Shown here: positions 37,442 to 46,929 of the stretch, one piece after another
How positions within the stretch are numbered: position 1 is the first letter of the stretch
How the letters are laid out: each line of letters begins with the position of its first letter
Origin: Roseibium sp. TrichSKD4
GTDB lineage: Bacteria > Pseudomonadota > Alphaproteobacteria > Rhizobiales > Stappiaceae
Direction: 5' to 3'
Length of the DNA stretch: 64,000 nt
Assembly: GCF_000148725.1 (NCBI RefSeq)
Contig: NZ_GL476300.1
Coordinates: 184,257 to 248,256, forward strand
The notes under the pieces: model-generated
What the model saw: the letters and a program-made list of their open reading frames with translations, nothing else
Told to the model about the DNA's origin: nothing
Databases searched by the model: none
Made by a program: the position numbers and the translations under genes

Positions 37442-37762
37442 TACAACAATCTGGCATGTTGAGAGCCGTTGCGCGCCGCATATTTTTTTACGAAATTGAC
37501 AAACGAGCCTTCGGGCTTATCCGGGTTTAAAATTCTAAGCGGTGATGGAGAGGTGTTCATAAGCCCGCGCGTCGCTCTGGCAGAGGCTCAGATCGTTGGG
37601 GTGCAGGGGGCAATCTTCATTCATAAAAGTTCGGGTCGGTGTGCATGGTCGGGCAGTCCGTCGCCACGCGATCAATCTGGTCCAAGCTTAAGGGCATCTC
37701 AGCTTCGCCACTTTGCTGGATCGCCGAGAAATCCTCTAAAAATATATTTTATGCTGAATTTT
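37442..37762. other. Unassigned sequence between the RHH remnant and lysR
   Basis: No complete gene is supported. On the - strand a frame of about 40 codons (37622-37741) reads LEDFSAIQQSGEAEMPLSLD and then QIDRVATDCPTMHTDPNFYE before its stop; it has no start codon and may be the tail of a lost gene. On the + strand an open frame (37469-37810) has no ribosome-binding site. Confidence 0.35.
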
Positions 37763-37779
37763 GTTCTATTTATTAGAAC
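37763..37779. promoter_or_regulatory. LysR-type palindrome upstream of lysR
   Basis: GTTCTA-TTTAT-TAGAAC is a perfect 6-bp arm inverted repeat, 23 bases before the lysR ATG. The core contains a T-N11-A pattern expected of LysR regulators that control their own gene and a divergent one. Confidence 0.5.
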
Positions 37780-37802
37780 GATTTGCACGCAACGGATCTT
37801 GC

Positions 37803-38699
37803 ATGGATAACCTCAACTATCATCACCTCCGGTATTTTCGGGAAGTTGCTCATGAAGGGAACCTGACGCGCAATGCGGAACGGGTGAACCTTTCCCAATC
37901 CGCGCTTTCAACCCAGATCAAGCAGCTGGAATCCCGGCTTGGCCACGACCTGTTTCGCCGCTCAGGGCGGGCACTTCACTTAACCGAAGTCGGTCAAATC
38001 GTTCTCGACTATGCGGACCGGATTTTCTCAACTGGGGAGGATTTGATCGCCACCTTGCAGCGCTCAAAACAATCCGCACCACCCTTGCGCATCGGGGCAC
38101 AATCAACCTTATCGCGAAACTTTCAGCTGAATTTCCTACGACCTTTACTGAAAAACCAAGAGGCTGCTTTCACCCTGCGCTCAGGTGGGTCTAGTGGTTT
38201 GCTCGACAGTTTGAAATCCTTGAGCCTCGATGTCGTCTTGACCACAACACCGCCAGAAGGCGCCGTTTTGGGCGAATATAAGGCGCACCGCCTGGCAGAG
38301 CAGCCCGTGTTTTTGCATGGTTGCCCTTCCCGGCTGCAGACTAAAGATCTTCCCACACTATTGGCGAACGAGCCTCTTATCGTCCCGACGGAAAGCTCCA
38401 TCCGCACCGGATTTGACAGCCTCGTCGCCAGACTTGAGATCGTGCCTCATATCGTGGCCGATGTAGATGATATGGCGATGGTGCGCCTGCTGGCGCGCGA
38501 GAATGTCGGCTTGGCCATTGCGCCATCGGTGGTTCTGGCGGATGAAATCAAATCAGGCCTCGTTCAAAGCGCGCCTTATGACCTTCAGATTTTCGAGGCC
38601 TTTTATGCCGTTACCGTAGAGCGGGCCTTTCCACATCCCGCTCTCACAAACCGTCTCAAAGGTCAGCATCAAGTTGATGGTCCATTCAACGCGGATTGA
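37803..38699 (+). CDS. LysR-family transcriptional regulator, NhaR-like
   Basis: DNA-binding regulator of 298 residues. The N-terminal winged helix-turn-helix reads HHLRYFREVAHEGNLTRNAERVNLSQSALSTQIKQLESRLGHDLFRRSGRALHLTEVG, and the C-terminal domain from about residue 90 is the periplasmic-binding-protein-like effector domain, ending FPHPALTNRLKG. The short spacer and HYHHLRYFREVA start resemble NhaR. The ATG at 37803 was chosen; an upstream extension to 37761 runs over the palindrome. In related genomes, as far as I recall, such regulators lie next to SbtA-type permeases. Its 3' end overlaps the convergent GH18 gene by 31 bases. Confidence 0.9.
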   Translation: MDNLNYHHLRYFREVAHEGNLTRNAERVNLSQSALSTQIKQLESRLGHDLFRRSGRALHLTEVGQIVLDYADRIFSTGEDLIATLQRSKQSAPPLRIGAQSTLSRNFQLNFLRPLLKNQEAAFTLRSGGSSGLLDSLKSLSLDVVLTTTPPEGAVLGEYKAHRLAEQPVFLHGCPSRLQTKDLPTLLANEPLIVPTESSIRTGFDSLVARLEIVPHIVADVDDMAMVRLLARENVGLAIAPSVVLADEIKSGLVQSAPYDLQIFEAFYAVTVERAFPHPALTNRLKGQHQVDGPFNAD

Positions 38700-39583
38700 A
38701 TGGTGCTTGCCCAGTCATTGGCGTTTTGGTTGGTGCCATTGTTGAGCGCATATTGCCACGCCATGACCCCACCGAATTTCGAGCCGAGTTCCCCTACAAT
38801 TGGAGCCACCAAATTGGCAGCTACTTCTTCTGCGGGTAGATAGCCACTTCCCCCATTTTCAGATGAAGAGATCTTTCCCAGAACCAGTTTTTCAGCCGGG
38901 AAAGCCTTGCTCAGAGCCAAAATGCTGGACGCGAAGGCGGAAGGATCGATCGATCCGGCGACAAGGCTCGCCTGCTCCTCAGCCGATGTACCCACGAAGG
39001 ATGGATTGTTGTAGTACTGGATGTTCAGCCAATCGATGCCCCGCCCTGCCTTTTGAAGAATTTCGCAATAGGGACCGGTGGGAAATTGGGCATATTCATT
39101 GGGATAAAGATAAGGCGGTTGCGGGGCGTGGGACACCAGTGTTCCATCAATTCCTGCCTTGGATTTCAGGGCGGTTGAGAGATCGGTGAGAAAGACCACC
39201 GGATCATAAGGATACTCGGAACTTGAGGGACTATAGAAGGCCTCGGTGATCTCGTAGTCGATATCAACACCGTCGAGCTTGTTCTGCCGGACAAACGCCA
39301 TGATGGAGGCAGCCGCCTGATCAGCATTGGCCGCCATTCCGGCCCAGCCTTCCGGCGTTGCCGTGCCCCCGCCAAGCGAGACCAAGACTTTTCGCTTCCC
39401 GCCTTCGCAGATGTCGTCGAGCGACGGCAGGAGAGCCTCAAGCTCACTGCTCGGCGTCACTGTTCCATCCGGGTTGGGCAGCAGAAACGAGAGGATGACA
39501 TGGGTGAAATCACTGCCGACAATGCCGCTGATCGGCGCTTCCTGACTGAGAGCATAGATGATGTTGCGCGGGGTCGTGGACAT
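38669..39583 (-). CDS. Glycoside hydrolase family 18 (chitinase-like) protein
   Basis: TIM-barrel hydrolase. The catalytic signature DGVDIDYE lies near residue 105, giving the DxxDxDxE motif with Glu as acid/base, and KVLVSLGGGTATPEGW precedes it. LNIQYYNNPSFVG and FGGVMAWQYALNNG match later barrel strands. No signal peptide is visible, so it may be cytoplasmic or exported some other way. AGGAGG precedes the ATG. It lies downstream of gcvPB, after that operon's terminator. Chitin, peptidoglycan-type or other N-acetylglucosamine polymers are candidate substrates; the sequence does not tell. Confidence 0.85.
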   Translation of the reverse strand: MSTTPRNIIYALSQEAPISGIVGSDFTHVILSFLLPNPDGTVTPSSELEALLPSLDDICEGGKRKVLVSLGGGTATPEGWAGMAANADQAAASIMAFVRQNKLDGVDIDYEITEAFYSPSSSEYPYDPVVFLTDLSTALKSKAGIDGTLVSHAPQPPYLYPNEYAQFPTGPYCEILQKAGRGIDWLNIQYYNNPSFVGTSAEEQASLVAGSIDPSAFASSILALSKAFPAEKLVLGKISSSENGGSGYLPAEEVAANLVAPIVGELGSKFGGVMAWQYALNNGTNQNANDWASTIQSALNGPST

Positions 39584-39652
39584 GGGGCCTCCTGCATATT
39601 GCTTTTTGGTTTTTACTCTTCTGACTGGAAGACGCAGGACAAAGACGCGCGT

Positions 39653-39688
39653 GAAAAGAAAAAGGGCGATCCAATCGGGTCGCCCTTT
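39653..39688 (-). terminator. Terminator of the gcv operon
   Basis: On the - strand, AAAGGGCGA (39688-39680) and TCGCCCTTT (39669-39661) form the stem, followed by a T-rich run (TTTTTCTTTTC). It is 25 bases after the gcvPB stop codon. Confidence 0.88.
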
Positions 39689-39713
39689 CCTGTCTCATTC
39701 CAGTGTGCCGAGA

Positions 39714-41306
39714 TTACTCGGCTGCGACTGGGGTGACTTCTGCCGGAGCCGGCTCGGTCCATTTCAGGACCGGCTTGCGGGCGGCGCCGGTTTCATCCAG
39801 ACGACGACGCGGAGCAAGGTAAGGTGCTCCTTCGAAGCGCTTGGTCTCGCCGCGTTTGGCACTCATGACCAGATCGCGCATAGTTGCCACGAAGAGGTCG
39901 AGCGCCGCCCGGCTTTCCGATTCCGTCGGCTCGATCAGCATCGCGCCATGCACCACCAGCGGGAAGTACATGGTCATCGGGTGATAACCCTCGTCGATCA
40001 TCGCCTTGGCAAAGTCGAGCGTGGTGACGCCTGTGTCCTTCAGGAAGGAATCGTCGAACAACACTTCGTGCATGCACGGGTTTTCGCCAAACGGCAGCGT
40101 CATGATGTCCTGCAGACCCACGCGAACATAGTTCGCATTGAGTACAGCATCTTCGGACGCCTGACGCAGGCCGTCTGATCCGTGGCTCATCATATAGCTG
40201 AGCGCACGAACATACATGCCCATCTGACCGTGGAACGCAGTCATGCGACCAAAAGGCTGTTCGCCGTCTGTGGTCTGATCTTCTGTTTCCACCAGCTCCA
40301 GACCAGCATCCGTCTTGCGGATGAACGGCAGCGGAGCATAGGGCGCCAAACGATCCGACAAGACAACCGGACCAGAACCTGGGCCACCACCGCCATGCGG
40401 CGTGGAGAAGGTCTTGTGCAGGTTGATGTGCATGGCATCAACGCCAAGATCACCCGGACGCGCCTTGCCTACGATGGCGTTGAAGTTTGCACCATCGCAG
40501 TAGAAGTAGCCTCCCGCATCGTGGATCAGATCCGCGATTTCCATGATGTCGCGCTCAAACAACCCGCATGTGTTCGGGTTGGTGAGCATGATGCCAGCGA
40601 TGTTGCCATCGTGCTTGGCAATGGTTTCCTTCAAAGCGCCCAGATCGACGGTGCTGTCGTCCTTTGCCCCGATGGAGACAACCTTGTAACCGAGAAGAGC
40701 TGCGGTTGCCGGGTTGGTGCCGTGCGCACTTTCGGGGACCAGAACGATTTCCGGCTTGCGACCCTTGGCCGTGTGCGCGGCCTTGATGGCCATCATCCCG
40801 CAGAGCTCACCATGCGCACCGGCTTTCGGGCTCATGGCAACGGCGGACGTGCCGGTGGTGACCATCAGCCAATGAGCCAGCTCATCGATTAGCTCCAGCG
40901 CGCCCGGAACAGTAGAGGCTGGTTGCAGCGGGTGAATGTCACCGAAGCCCGGCAAACGCGCCATTTTTTCATTCAGGCGCGGATTGTGCTTCATGGTGCA
41001 TGAGCCAAGCGGATACAGGCCGCTGTCGATCGCGTAGTTGTTGCGCGACAGACGCACATAGTGCCGCATGGCTTCCGGCTCGGCGAGACCGGCCAAACCG
41101 ATTTCGGTTTTACGCTCGTGACCGCCAAGTTCGCTCTCAAAGCTATCCGGCTCATCCAGATCGACGCCTGTGTAGTCCAGACGGCCGAATTCGAAGATCA
41201 GCGGCTCTTCCATGTCGAGCGCACGGTTTCCGGTAAAGGTTGTTGGGCGGAAGCTGTCGCCCGCATCACCTGCTTGGGTCGGACGACCCTGCTTGTTCAA
41301 GCTCAT
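39714..41306 (-). CDS. gcvPB: Glycine dehydrogenase (decarboxylating) subunit 2
   Basis: PLP-bearing half of split glycine decarboxylase (P-protein). The PLP lysine lies in [47 protein letters not shown] and [22 protein letters not shown] are typical. Length (530) is normal. Its ATG overlaps the gcvPA stop by four bases (ATGA), so the two subunits are translationally coupled. It is the last gene of the gcv operon. Confidence 0.96.
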   Translation of the reverse strand: MSLNKQGRPTQAGDAGDSFRPTTFTGNRALDMEEPLIFEFGRLDYTGVDLDEPDSFESELGGHERKTEIGLAGLAEPEAMRHYVRLSRNNYAIDSGLYPLGSCTMKHNPRLNEKMARLPGFGDIHPLQPASTVPGALELIDELAHWLMVTTGTSAVAMSPKAGAHGELCGMMAIKAAHTAKGRKPEIVLVPESAHGTNPATAALLGYKVVSIGAKDDSTVDLGALKETIAKHDGNIAGIMLTNPNTCGLFERDIMEIADLIHDAGGYFYCDGANFNAIVGKARPGDLGVDAMHINLHKTFSTPHGGGGPGSGPVVLSDRLAPYAPLPFIRKTDAGLELVETEDQTTDGEQPFGRMTAFHGQMGMYVRALSYMMSHGSDGLRQASEDAVLNANYVRVGLQDIMTLPFGENPCMHEVLFDDSFLKDTGVTTLDFAKAMIDEGYHPMTMYFPLVVHGAMLIEPTESESRAALDLFVATMRDLVMSAKRGETKRFEGAPYLAPRRRLDETGAARKPVLKWTEPAPAEVTPVAAE

Positions 41307-42649
41307 GCCAGCACCTCCTTCAGGGCAGCGGCAAAGGCTGCGCGGTCTTCGTCGGTGTTCACCTCGGTTGCAGCAACAACCAAGAGGTTTTCAAGGCTTG
41401 CCTTGCCCGGCTCCAGGCGGGACACCGGTACGCCAGCCAGAATGCCTTTGGCAGCCAGAGCCTCGACAACATCGTTTGCCGGTTTCGGCAGCTTGACGGT
41501 GAACTCGTTGAAATAGGCCTTGTTCAGCACCTCAACGCCGGGGACGGCAGCCAGTTGCTTCTTCAGGCTGACCGCATTGGCGTGGTTGATCCGCGCAAGT
41601 TTGCTCAAGCCTGTTTGCCCCAACAAGGACATGTGGATCGTGAAGGCCAGACAGCACAGACCGGAGTTTGTGCAGATGTTGGATGTTGCCTTGTCGCGGC
41701 GGATGTGCTGCTCGCGGGTGGACAGCGTCAACACAAAACCGCGCTTGCCTTCCGCATCCACGGTTTCACCGCAGAGGCGACCCGGCATCTGGCGCACATA
41801 TTTCTGACGTGTGGCGAAGAGACCGACGTAAGGACCGCCAAAGTTCAGGCCGTTGCCGATGGATTGGCCTTCGCCCACCACAATATCCGCGCCTTGGGTG
41901 CCCGGAGCCTCGATGAGACCAAGGGAAACCACTTCGGTGAAGACGGCGATCAGCAGCGCGCCCTTTTCATGAGCTTTTTCTGCAATCGGCTTCAGGTCAA
42001 TGATCTGGCCGTAGAAGGACGGAGACTGAACCACAACACAGGAGGTTTCATCGTCGATCTGGGACAGAATGTCTTCGGTGCCGGTCGGGTCTGCGGGCAG
42101 GCTGACAACCTGATCGTCGGCCATGTTGGACAGGCCTTCAACGACTTCCCGGTATTGCGGATGCAAGCCGCCGGACAGTACTGCCTTCTTGCGCTTGGTC
42201 ACGCGGTGCGCCATCAGCACGGCTTCGCCAGTGCCCGTAGAGCCGTCATACATAGAGGCGTTGGCCACATCCATGTTGGTAACGCTGGCAACCTGCGTCT
42301 GGAACTCAAACAGGTACTGCAGCGTGCCTTGGGTGATTTCCGGCTGATACGGTGTGTAAGAGGTGAGAAACTCCGACCGCTGGATCAGGTGATCGACCGT
42401 TGCCGGCACATAGTGCTTGTAAGCGCCTGCCCCAACAAAGAACGGCACGGAACTGGCCGGTGTGTTCTTGGCGGCCATTGAGGAGAGCTGACACTCTACC
42501 TGCATTTCGCTGGCGCGCTTGGGCAGATCCACCGGGTCCTTCAGGCGGACCTTTTCCGGAATATCGGCAAAAAGATCGTCGATTGAGTCAACGCCAACCT
42601 TCGCCAGCATATCGGCGCGGTCGGTGTCAGTTAAAGGCAAATAACGCAT
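41303..42649 (-). CDS. gcvPA: Glycine dehydrogenase (decarboxylating) subunit 1
   Basis: N-terminal half of the split P-protein; forms a heterotetramer with Gcv[38 protein letters not shown] is the usual start; [48 protein letters not shown] and the later [22 protein letters not shown] are strongly conserved. Length (448) is normal. It is 25 bases downstream of the OsmC gene and overlaps gcvPB. Confidence 0.96.
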   Translation of the reverse strand: MRYLPLTDTDRADMLAKVGVDSIDDLFADIPEKVRLKDPVDLPKRASEMQVECQLSSMAAKNTPASSVPFFVGAGAYKHYVPATVDHLIQRSEFLTSYTPYQPEITQGTLQYLFEFQTQVASVTNMDVANASMYDGSTGTGEAVLMAHRVTKRKKAVLSGGLHPQYREVVEGLSNMADDQVVSLPADPTGTEDILSQIDDETSCVVVQSPSFYGQIIDLKPIAEKAHEKGALLIAVFTEVVSLGLIEAPGTQGADIVVGEGQSIGNGLNFGGPYVGLFATRQKYVRQMPGRLCGETVDAEGKRGFVLTLSTREQHIRRDKATSNICTNSGLCCLAFTIHMSLLGQTGLSKLARINHANAVSLKKQLAAVPGVEVLNKAYFNEFTVKLPKPANDVVEALAAKGILAGVPVSRLEPGKASLENLLVVAATEVNTDEDRAAFAAALKEVLA

Positions 42650-42674
42650 CGGGAGATCAAACCCTCGGTTGCTG

Positions 42675-43157
42675 TTACTGTGAAGCGACGCGCACGATAT
42701 CGGGCGCCACAGTGATTTCGCATTTTACGGAATTGGCGATGAAGCAGATTTCATGGGCTTCGTGATGCAAGGCATCTAGCTCTTCCTGAGACGGTGCTTG
42801 GTCCTCAAACACGATCTCGGGGTTGAGGGTCACCTTTGTCACCGCCATGCGCTTTGGAGCGATTTCCTCCATGATGCCTTCGGCTTTGTCACTGTAGCTG
42901 ACGATCTTGTGCTTCGCCCGGCGGGCGATATCGAGAAACGTCAGCATGTGACAGGACGAGATGGAGGCAATCAGCGCCTCTTCCGGATCGACCGCAGCCT
43001 TGTCTGACCAAGGCAGCGGAACGACCAGATGAGATGAGGATGCAGGCACATCAACACCGCCATCAAACCGCCAGACGTGTTTTCGGGAATATTTGCCACG
43101 CGGGAACTCTCCATCGAGCTCCCAATGCACGTCTGCGGTGTAAAGGTGGTTTTTCAT
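42675..43157 (-). CDS. OsmC-family peroxiredoxin-like protein within the gcv operon
   Basis: OsmC/Ohr-fold protein of 160 residues that may reduce organic peroxides. The first conserved Cys is in [15 protein letters not shown] and the second in [26 protein letters not shown] is the usual helix start. The SSH and PW patterns suggest the OsmC rather than the Ohr subgroup. It lies between gcvH (18 bases upstream) and gcvPA on the same strand, so it is co-transcribed under the glycine riboswitch. An oxidative-stress partner for glycine catabolism is possible but not shown. Confidence 0.88.
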   Translation of the reverse strand: MKNHLYTADVHWELDGEFPRGKYSRKHVWRFDGGVDVPASSSHLVVPLPWSDKAAVDPEEALIASISSCHMLTFLDIARRAKHKIVSYSDKAEGIMEEIAPKRMAVTKVTLNPEIVFEDQAPSQEELDALHHEAHEICFIANSVKCEITVAPDIVRVASQ

Positions 43158-43175
43158 GTCTAATCCTGAAATGCC

Positions 43176-43547
43176 TTAAAGCTCTGCGATGAAGGCCTTG
43201 TAACCGTCAGCATCCAGCAGTTCGGACAACTGATTGGTGTTGGACAATTTCATCTTGACGAACCAGGCAGCGCCTTCCGGGTCTTCATTGACCTTGGCAG
43301 GCTCATCTTCCAGCGTGCCGTTGGTTTCAACGACTTCACCATCGAGCGGTGCATAGACTTCACTCGCCGCCTTAACGGATTCCACGACAGCGGCTTCATC
43401 GCCCTGAGAAACGGTCTTGCCAACTTCCGGCAATTCCACAAACACAACATCGCCGAGCTGTTCCTGAGCGTAGTTGGTGATGCCAACAGTTGCGACGTCG
43501 CCGTCAACAGAAATCCACTCGTGGTCTTTGGAATAATAAGTCGTCAT
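43176..43547 (-). CDS. gcvH: Glycine cleavage system H protein
   Basis: Lipoyl carrier that shuttles the aminomethyl group from P- to T-protein. The lipoylated Lys is in [14 protein letters not shown]; the start [40 protein letters not shown] is typical. Length (123) is normal. It lies 24 bases after gcvT. Confidence 0.96.
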   Translation of the reverse strand: MTTYYSKDHEWISVDGDVATVGITNYAQEQLGDVVFVELPEVGKTVSQGDEAAVVESVKAASEVYAPLDGEVVETNGTLEDEPAKVNEDPEGAAWFVKMKLSNTNQLSELLDADGYKAFIAEL

Positions 43548-43571
43548 GGGTCTGGTCCAGTCTCTGGAATG

Positions 43572-44723
43572 TTAGTTTTTTGGTTTGCGGTAATAACGCT
43601 GCTGCACGAACGGCATCGCGGCGACTTGAGCCGGGAGTTCCCGGTTGCGGACAACAAGGTTGACCTTGGTTCCAAGTTCGGAATGGGCGGCATCCACATA
43701 GCCCATGGCAATCGGTGCCCCCATGGTCGGCGCAAAGCCGCCAGAGGTGACAGTGCCAATCACCGTGCCATCGGGCAGGCGAATTTCAGCGCCTTCACGC
43801 GCTGGTGCCTTGCCGTCCAGCTTGAAGCCGACCCGAACACGGGACGGTCCTTCAGCCAGTTCCTTTTGAATGTGTGCTGCACCCGGAAATCCGCCTTCTT
43901 CGCGGCGACGTTTTTGCATGGCAAAGGTGATTGAACCTTCGACCGGCGAGGTCGTTTCATCCAGATCATGGCCATAAAGGCATAAGCCTGCCTCCATACG
44001 CAGGCTGTCGCGTGCGCCCAGACCGATCGGCTTGACGCGCTCATCTGCCAGAAGCGCTTTCGCAATGGCTTCAGCGGCTCCGGCTGGAACAGACATTTCG
44101 ACACCATCTTCGCCAGTGTAACCGGAGCGAGAGATGTGGCAGTCAATTCCGTCAAGTTCCATGAAGTCGGCGTCCATGAAACCGAGCTCGGCAGCGGCCG
44201 GCGCGTGAGAAGCGACAACGGCCACAGCTTCTGGCCCCTGTAGGGCGATCAATGCACGATCTTCGACCAACTCCAGACGCACATTGTCCGGCAGCTTGTC
44301 GCGCAAAAGCGCATAGTCGACGTCCTTGCGCGAGGCGTTGACCACGATAAACAGCTGGCCGTCACGCTCTGCGGCCAGCGGACGGGTCACCATCAAATCG
44401 TCGACGATGCCGCCATCTTCATTAAGGAGGACCGTGTACCGCTGACGCCCCGGCTTCAGTTCCACCATGTTAGACGGGCAAAGTGCTTCCAGCGCACGGG
44501 CCGTGGTTTCATGGTCCGGACCGATTAACCACGCCTGTCCCATGTGGGAGACGTCGAACAGGCCGGCATGCTCACGCGTATGGAGATGCTCGGTCATGAT
44601 GCCCGTCGGATACTGGACTGGCATGGAAAAACCCGCAAACGAGACCATGCGAGCGCCGAGCTCGACGTGAAGGTCATTTAGCGGTGTTTGTAAAAGGTCT
44701 GACGCAGTGGCTTGCTCGGCCAT
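43572..44723 (-). CDS. gcvT: Aminomethyltransferase (glycine cleavage T protein)
   Basis: Transfers the methylene group from the H-protein to tetrahydrofolate, releasing ammonia. MVSFAGFSMPVQYPTGIMTEHLHTREHAGLFDVSHMGQ and GYTGEDGVEM with the catalytic Asp region are present, and GARDSLRMEAGLCLYGHDLDETTSPVEG is a strong family match. Length (383) is normal. First gene of the operon, about 60 bases downstream of the tandem glycine riboswitch. Confidence 0.96.
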   Translation of the reverse strand: MAEQATASDLLQTPLNDLHVELGARMVSFAGFSMPVQYPTGIMTEHLHTREHAGLFDVSHMGQAWLIGPDHETTARALEALCPSNMVELKPGRQRYTVLLNEDGGIVDDLMVTRPLAAERDGQLFIVVNASRKDVDYALLRDKLPDNVRLELVEDRALIALQGPEAVAVVASHAPAAAELGFMDADFMELDGIDCHISRSGYTGEDGVEMSVPAGAAEAIAKALLADERVKPIGLGARDSLRMEAGLCLYGHDLDETTSPVEGSITFAMQKRRREEGGFPGAAHIQKELAEGPSRVRVGFKLDGKAPAREGAEIRLPDGTVIGTVTSGGFAPTMGAPIAMGYVDAAHSELGTKVNLVVRNRELPAQVAAMPFVQQRYYRKPKN

Positions 44724-44783
44724 TTATAGTCCTTGGGCTCGGGTTAGCGCTAGACGCAAGCCGACTGACCTGCGCGCGCCCCC

Positions 44784-44982
44784 TCTGTCCCAGAACCTGA
44801 GAGATTTCCCGCTGACAAGCCCAAGGACCTGCCCAGAGGTTACTCCTTCGGTGAGCAGTCCGCCTCACGCGGAGCACTGCTTTCCAGAGCGTTGAGCCCA
44901 TGCGGTCCTTTTGCCTGAGAGTTTCCGGGGCGGTTGCTCCTTCGGCGCCAGGATCCTTTTCACCCGGCCTCTCCCGCATATG
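44784..44982 (-). ncRNA. Tandem glycine riboswitch
   Basis: Two glycine aptamers in the 5' leader of gcvT, read on the - strand. The first (about 44982-44908) has GGGAGAGGCC, GGCGCCGAAGGAGCAA and AACTCTCAGGCAAAAGGACC; the second (about 44900-44784) has CACCGAAGGAGTAACC and AAATCTCTCAGG. A short linker joins them. Boundaries are approximate. Both cores keep the GCCGAAGGAGYAA and CTCTCAGG blocks. Glycine binding should switch on the cleavage operon, as in other bacteria. Confidence 0.92.
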
Positions 44983-45031
44983 CATCACCGTGGCTGCCCA
45001 CGGCTGTCAGGGGACGACCCTGACGGAGCGG

Positions 45032-45060
45032 ATTGTGTGAGCGCGGCTTCATCTTGTCAA
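45032..45060 (-). promoter_or_regulatory. Promoter of the gcv operon
   Basis: On the - strand TTGACA (45060-45055), a 17-base spacer, and CACAAT (45037-45032). Transcription would start near 45025, about 40 bases ahead of the riboswitch. Confidence 0.65.
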
Positions 45061-45172
45061 TATAAGACATTCATGCAGTGCAACTGGCATTGAAAACGCA
45101 GCGATAGTGCACTGAGCTTAAAGGTGAATTTGAACCACTGTTACCTTTTCACCCAAAACCCGCGCCGCAGAA

Positions 45173-45766
45173 TCAGCGTCTGTGACGTCCTTCGTCGAAG
45201 CCAAACACGATCTTCATCTCGGTGTTTGACGGCACCAAAAACTTGTCATCGACGATCGCCCAGACCTCGCTGGGAGCCCCTTCGCCAATCGTCACCGGAA
45301 CATTCGTCAGCTCCGACAGCAGTGTCTTTGCACCTTCTTCGCTTGGCAAGATTGCAACGCGGACCGGCAACACCACTTCGCCGCCCTTCCAGGCTGGACC
45401 AGGTGTTACATCGCCCTTCAATCCAATCTTGATCCGGGTTTGACCGTTGACATCTGCCTTACAGCTGCGAGCCCAATCATCAATCGTCGCCTGATAGAGC
45501 AGGCCTGCCGGGTCGTCCTGCTGACCGCGAGCATATTTCATGATGAGGAAACTGTTGCGCTGCAGCTGGATCGGAGGGCAATAAACCGGGCCTGCAAAGG
45601 CTTCTGTGCTGACATCGCGCGGCGCCTGCCCGCCTCCAATCACATCCTTGGCGAACTCGGAACTCGACTCACCAACGCTGCCGCACCCTGACAGGAGACC
45701 GGCCAATAGCCCAACTGCAAGCGCTCCGCGCAAACCCCAACCACTCATTGCCGATTTCATCCGCAT
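45173..45766 (-). CDS. Putative lipoprotein of unknown function
   Basis: An N-terminal signal ends in the lipobox LLSGC (Cys near residue 28), so the protein is probably lipidated at the envelope. The mature part has no motif I recognise; it includes a repeated basic/hydrophobic pattern (KIGLKGDVTPGPAWKGGEVVLPVRVAILPSEE) reminiscent of alphaproteobacterial envelope lipoproteins of similar length. It is divergent from ispH. The C-terminus EGRHRR is basic. Function unknown. Confidence 0.75.
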   Translation of the reverse strand: MRMKSAMSGWGLRGALAVGLLAGLLSGCGSVGESSSEFAKDVIGGGQAPRDVSTEAFAGPVYCPPIQLQRNSFLIMKYARGQQDDPAGLLYQATIDDWARSCKADVNGQTRIKIGLKGDVTPGPAWKGGEVVLPVRVAILPSEEGAKTLLSELTNVPVTIGEGAPSEVWAIVDDKFLVPSNTEMKIVFGFDEGRHRR

Positions 45767-45924
45767 TCCAACCGGTTTGATTTCAATTTTGATGGTTCTT
45801 ATCAGGTCTTGTAAAACTTGGCGAGACTTGGGCTGACGCTTGCAAAAATGCTGGGCCTGCTTTCCCCTTGACAGACGGGGTCATACAACCCTTATTGCGC
45901 AAGACTGCTGCTTCAAGGGTAAGT

Positions 45925-46923
45925 ATGACTGAATTTAAAGACAAAAAACCGCCATTGACCCTTAAACTCTGTGCGCCGCGCGGGTTCTGCGCAGGCGTTG
46001 ATCGCGCCATCCAGATCGTGGAGTTGGCGCTAGAGAAGTTTGGGCGTCCGGTCTATGTGCGCCACGAAATCGTTCACAATAAATTTGTTGTCGACGGCCT
46101 ACGCGCTAAAGGTGCTGTTTTTGTCGAGGAACTGGACGAAATTCCAACTGCTGATCACGAACGCCCGGTGATCTTTTCAGCTCATGGGGTGCCGAAGTCT
46201 GTTCCCGCGGATGCCCAAAGCCGCAACATGTTTTATCTGGATGCGACATGCCCGCTGGTTTCCAAGGTGCACAAGGAAGCAGAAATCCATCATCGTCGGG
46301 ACCGCGAAATTCTTCTGATTGGTCATAAGGGACATCCGGAAGTCATTGGCACGATGGGTCAACTTGAGCCCGGCGCAGTGACCTTGATTGAAACCGAAGA
46401 AGACGCCCAAGTCTTTGAACCAAAGACCGTCAGGCAGTTGGCTTATATCACCCAGACAACCTTGTCGGTGGATGATACCAACGGGATTGTCTCGATCCTG
46501 AAAGACCGGTTTCCAGACATTGTCGCCCCCCACAAGGAAGACATCTGTTACGCCACCACAAACCGGCAAGAAGCAGTCAAAGCTGTTGCACCGCAGGTGG
46601 AAGCGATGGTCGTGGTCGGTGCGCCCAATTCGTCCAACTCGCAACGCCTGAGAGAAGTCGCAGAGCGCTCGGGATGCCGTGTTTCCGCATTGGTACAACG
46701 GGCGACCGATATCGACTGGCCGAAGTTTGAAGGCATAAGCAGTCTGGGTTTGACGGCTGGGGCTTCTGCGCCGGAACAACTGGTTGAAGAGATTATTGAA
46801 GCCTTCTCAAAACGCTTTGACGTCTCGGTTGATCTCGTCCGCACTGCCGAAGAGACAATTGCATTTAATCTGCCACGTGAATTGCGGGACGTCGCCCCTC
46901 CACCTGCCAGCGCAGCTGAGTAA
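45925..46923 (+). CDS. ispH: 4-hydroxy-3-methylbut-2-enyl diphosphate reductase
   Basis: Last enzyme of the MEP isoprenoid pathway. Cluster-binding cysteines are in [26 protein letters not shown] and [21 protein letters not shown] carries the conserved His (FSAHGVP). [19 protein letters not shown] is another signature. I chose the ATG at 45925 ([10 protein letters not shown]), with AAGGGTAAG upstream; a TTG at 45868 would add 19 residues. Length (332) is normal. It is followed six bases later by thrB. Confidence 0.95.
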   Translation: MTEFKDKKPPLTLKLCAPRGFCAGVDRAIQIVELALEKFGRPVYVRHEIVHNKFVVDGLRAKGAVFVEELDEIPTADHERPVIFSAHGVPKSVPADAQSRNMFYLDATCPLVSKVHKEAEIHHRRDREILLIGHKGHPEVIGTMGQLEPGAVTLIETEEDAQVFEPKTVRQLAYITQTTLSVDDTNGIVSILKDRFPDIVAPHKEDICYATTNRQEAVKAVAPQVEAMVVVGAPNSSNSQRLREVAERSGCRVSALVQRATDIDWPKFEGISSLGLTAGASAPEQLVEEIIEAFSKRFDVSVDLVRTAEETIAFNLPRELRDVAPPPASAAE

Positions 46924-46929
46924 TCTTTT

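Noticed and set aside
41240-42481. 413-codon open frame antisense to gcvPA
   Set aside because: Opposite a strongly conserved gene, no ribosome-binding site and no recognisable domains.
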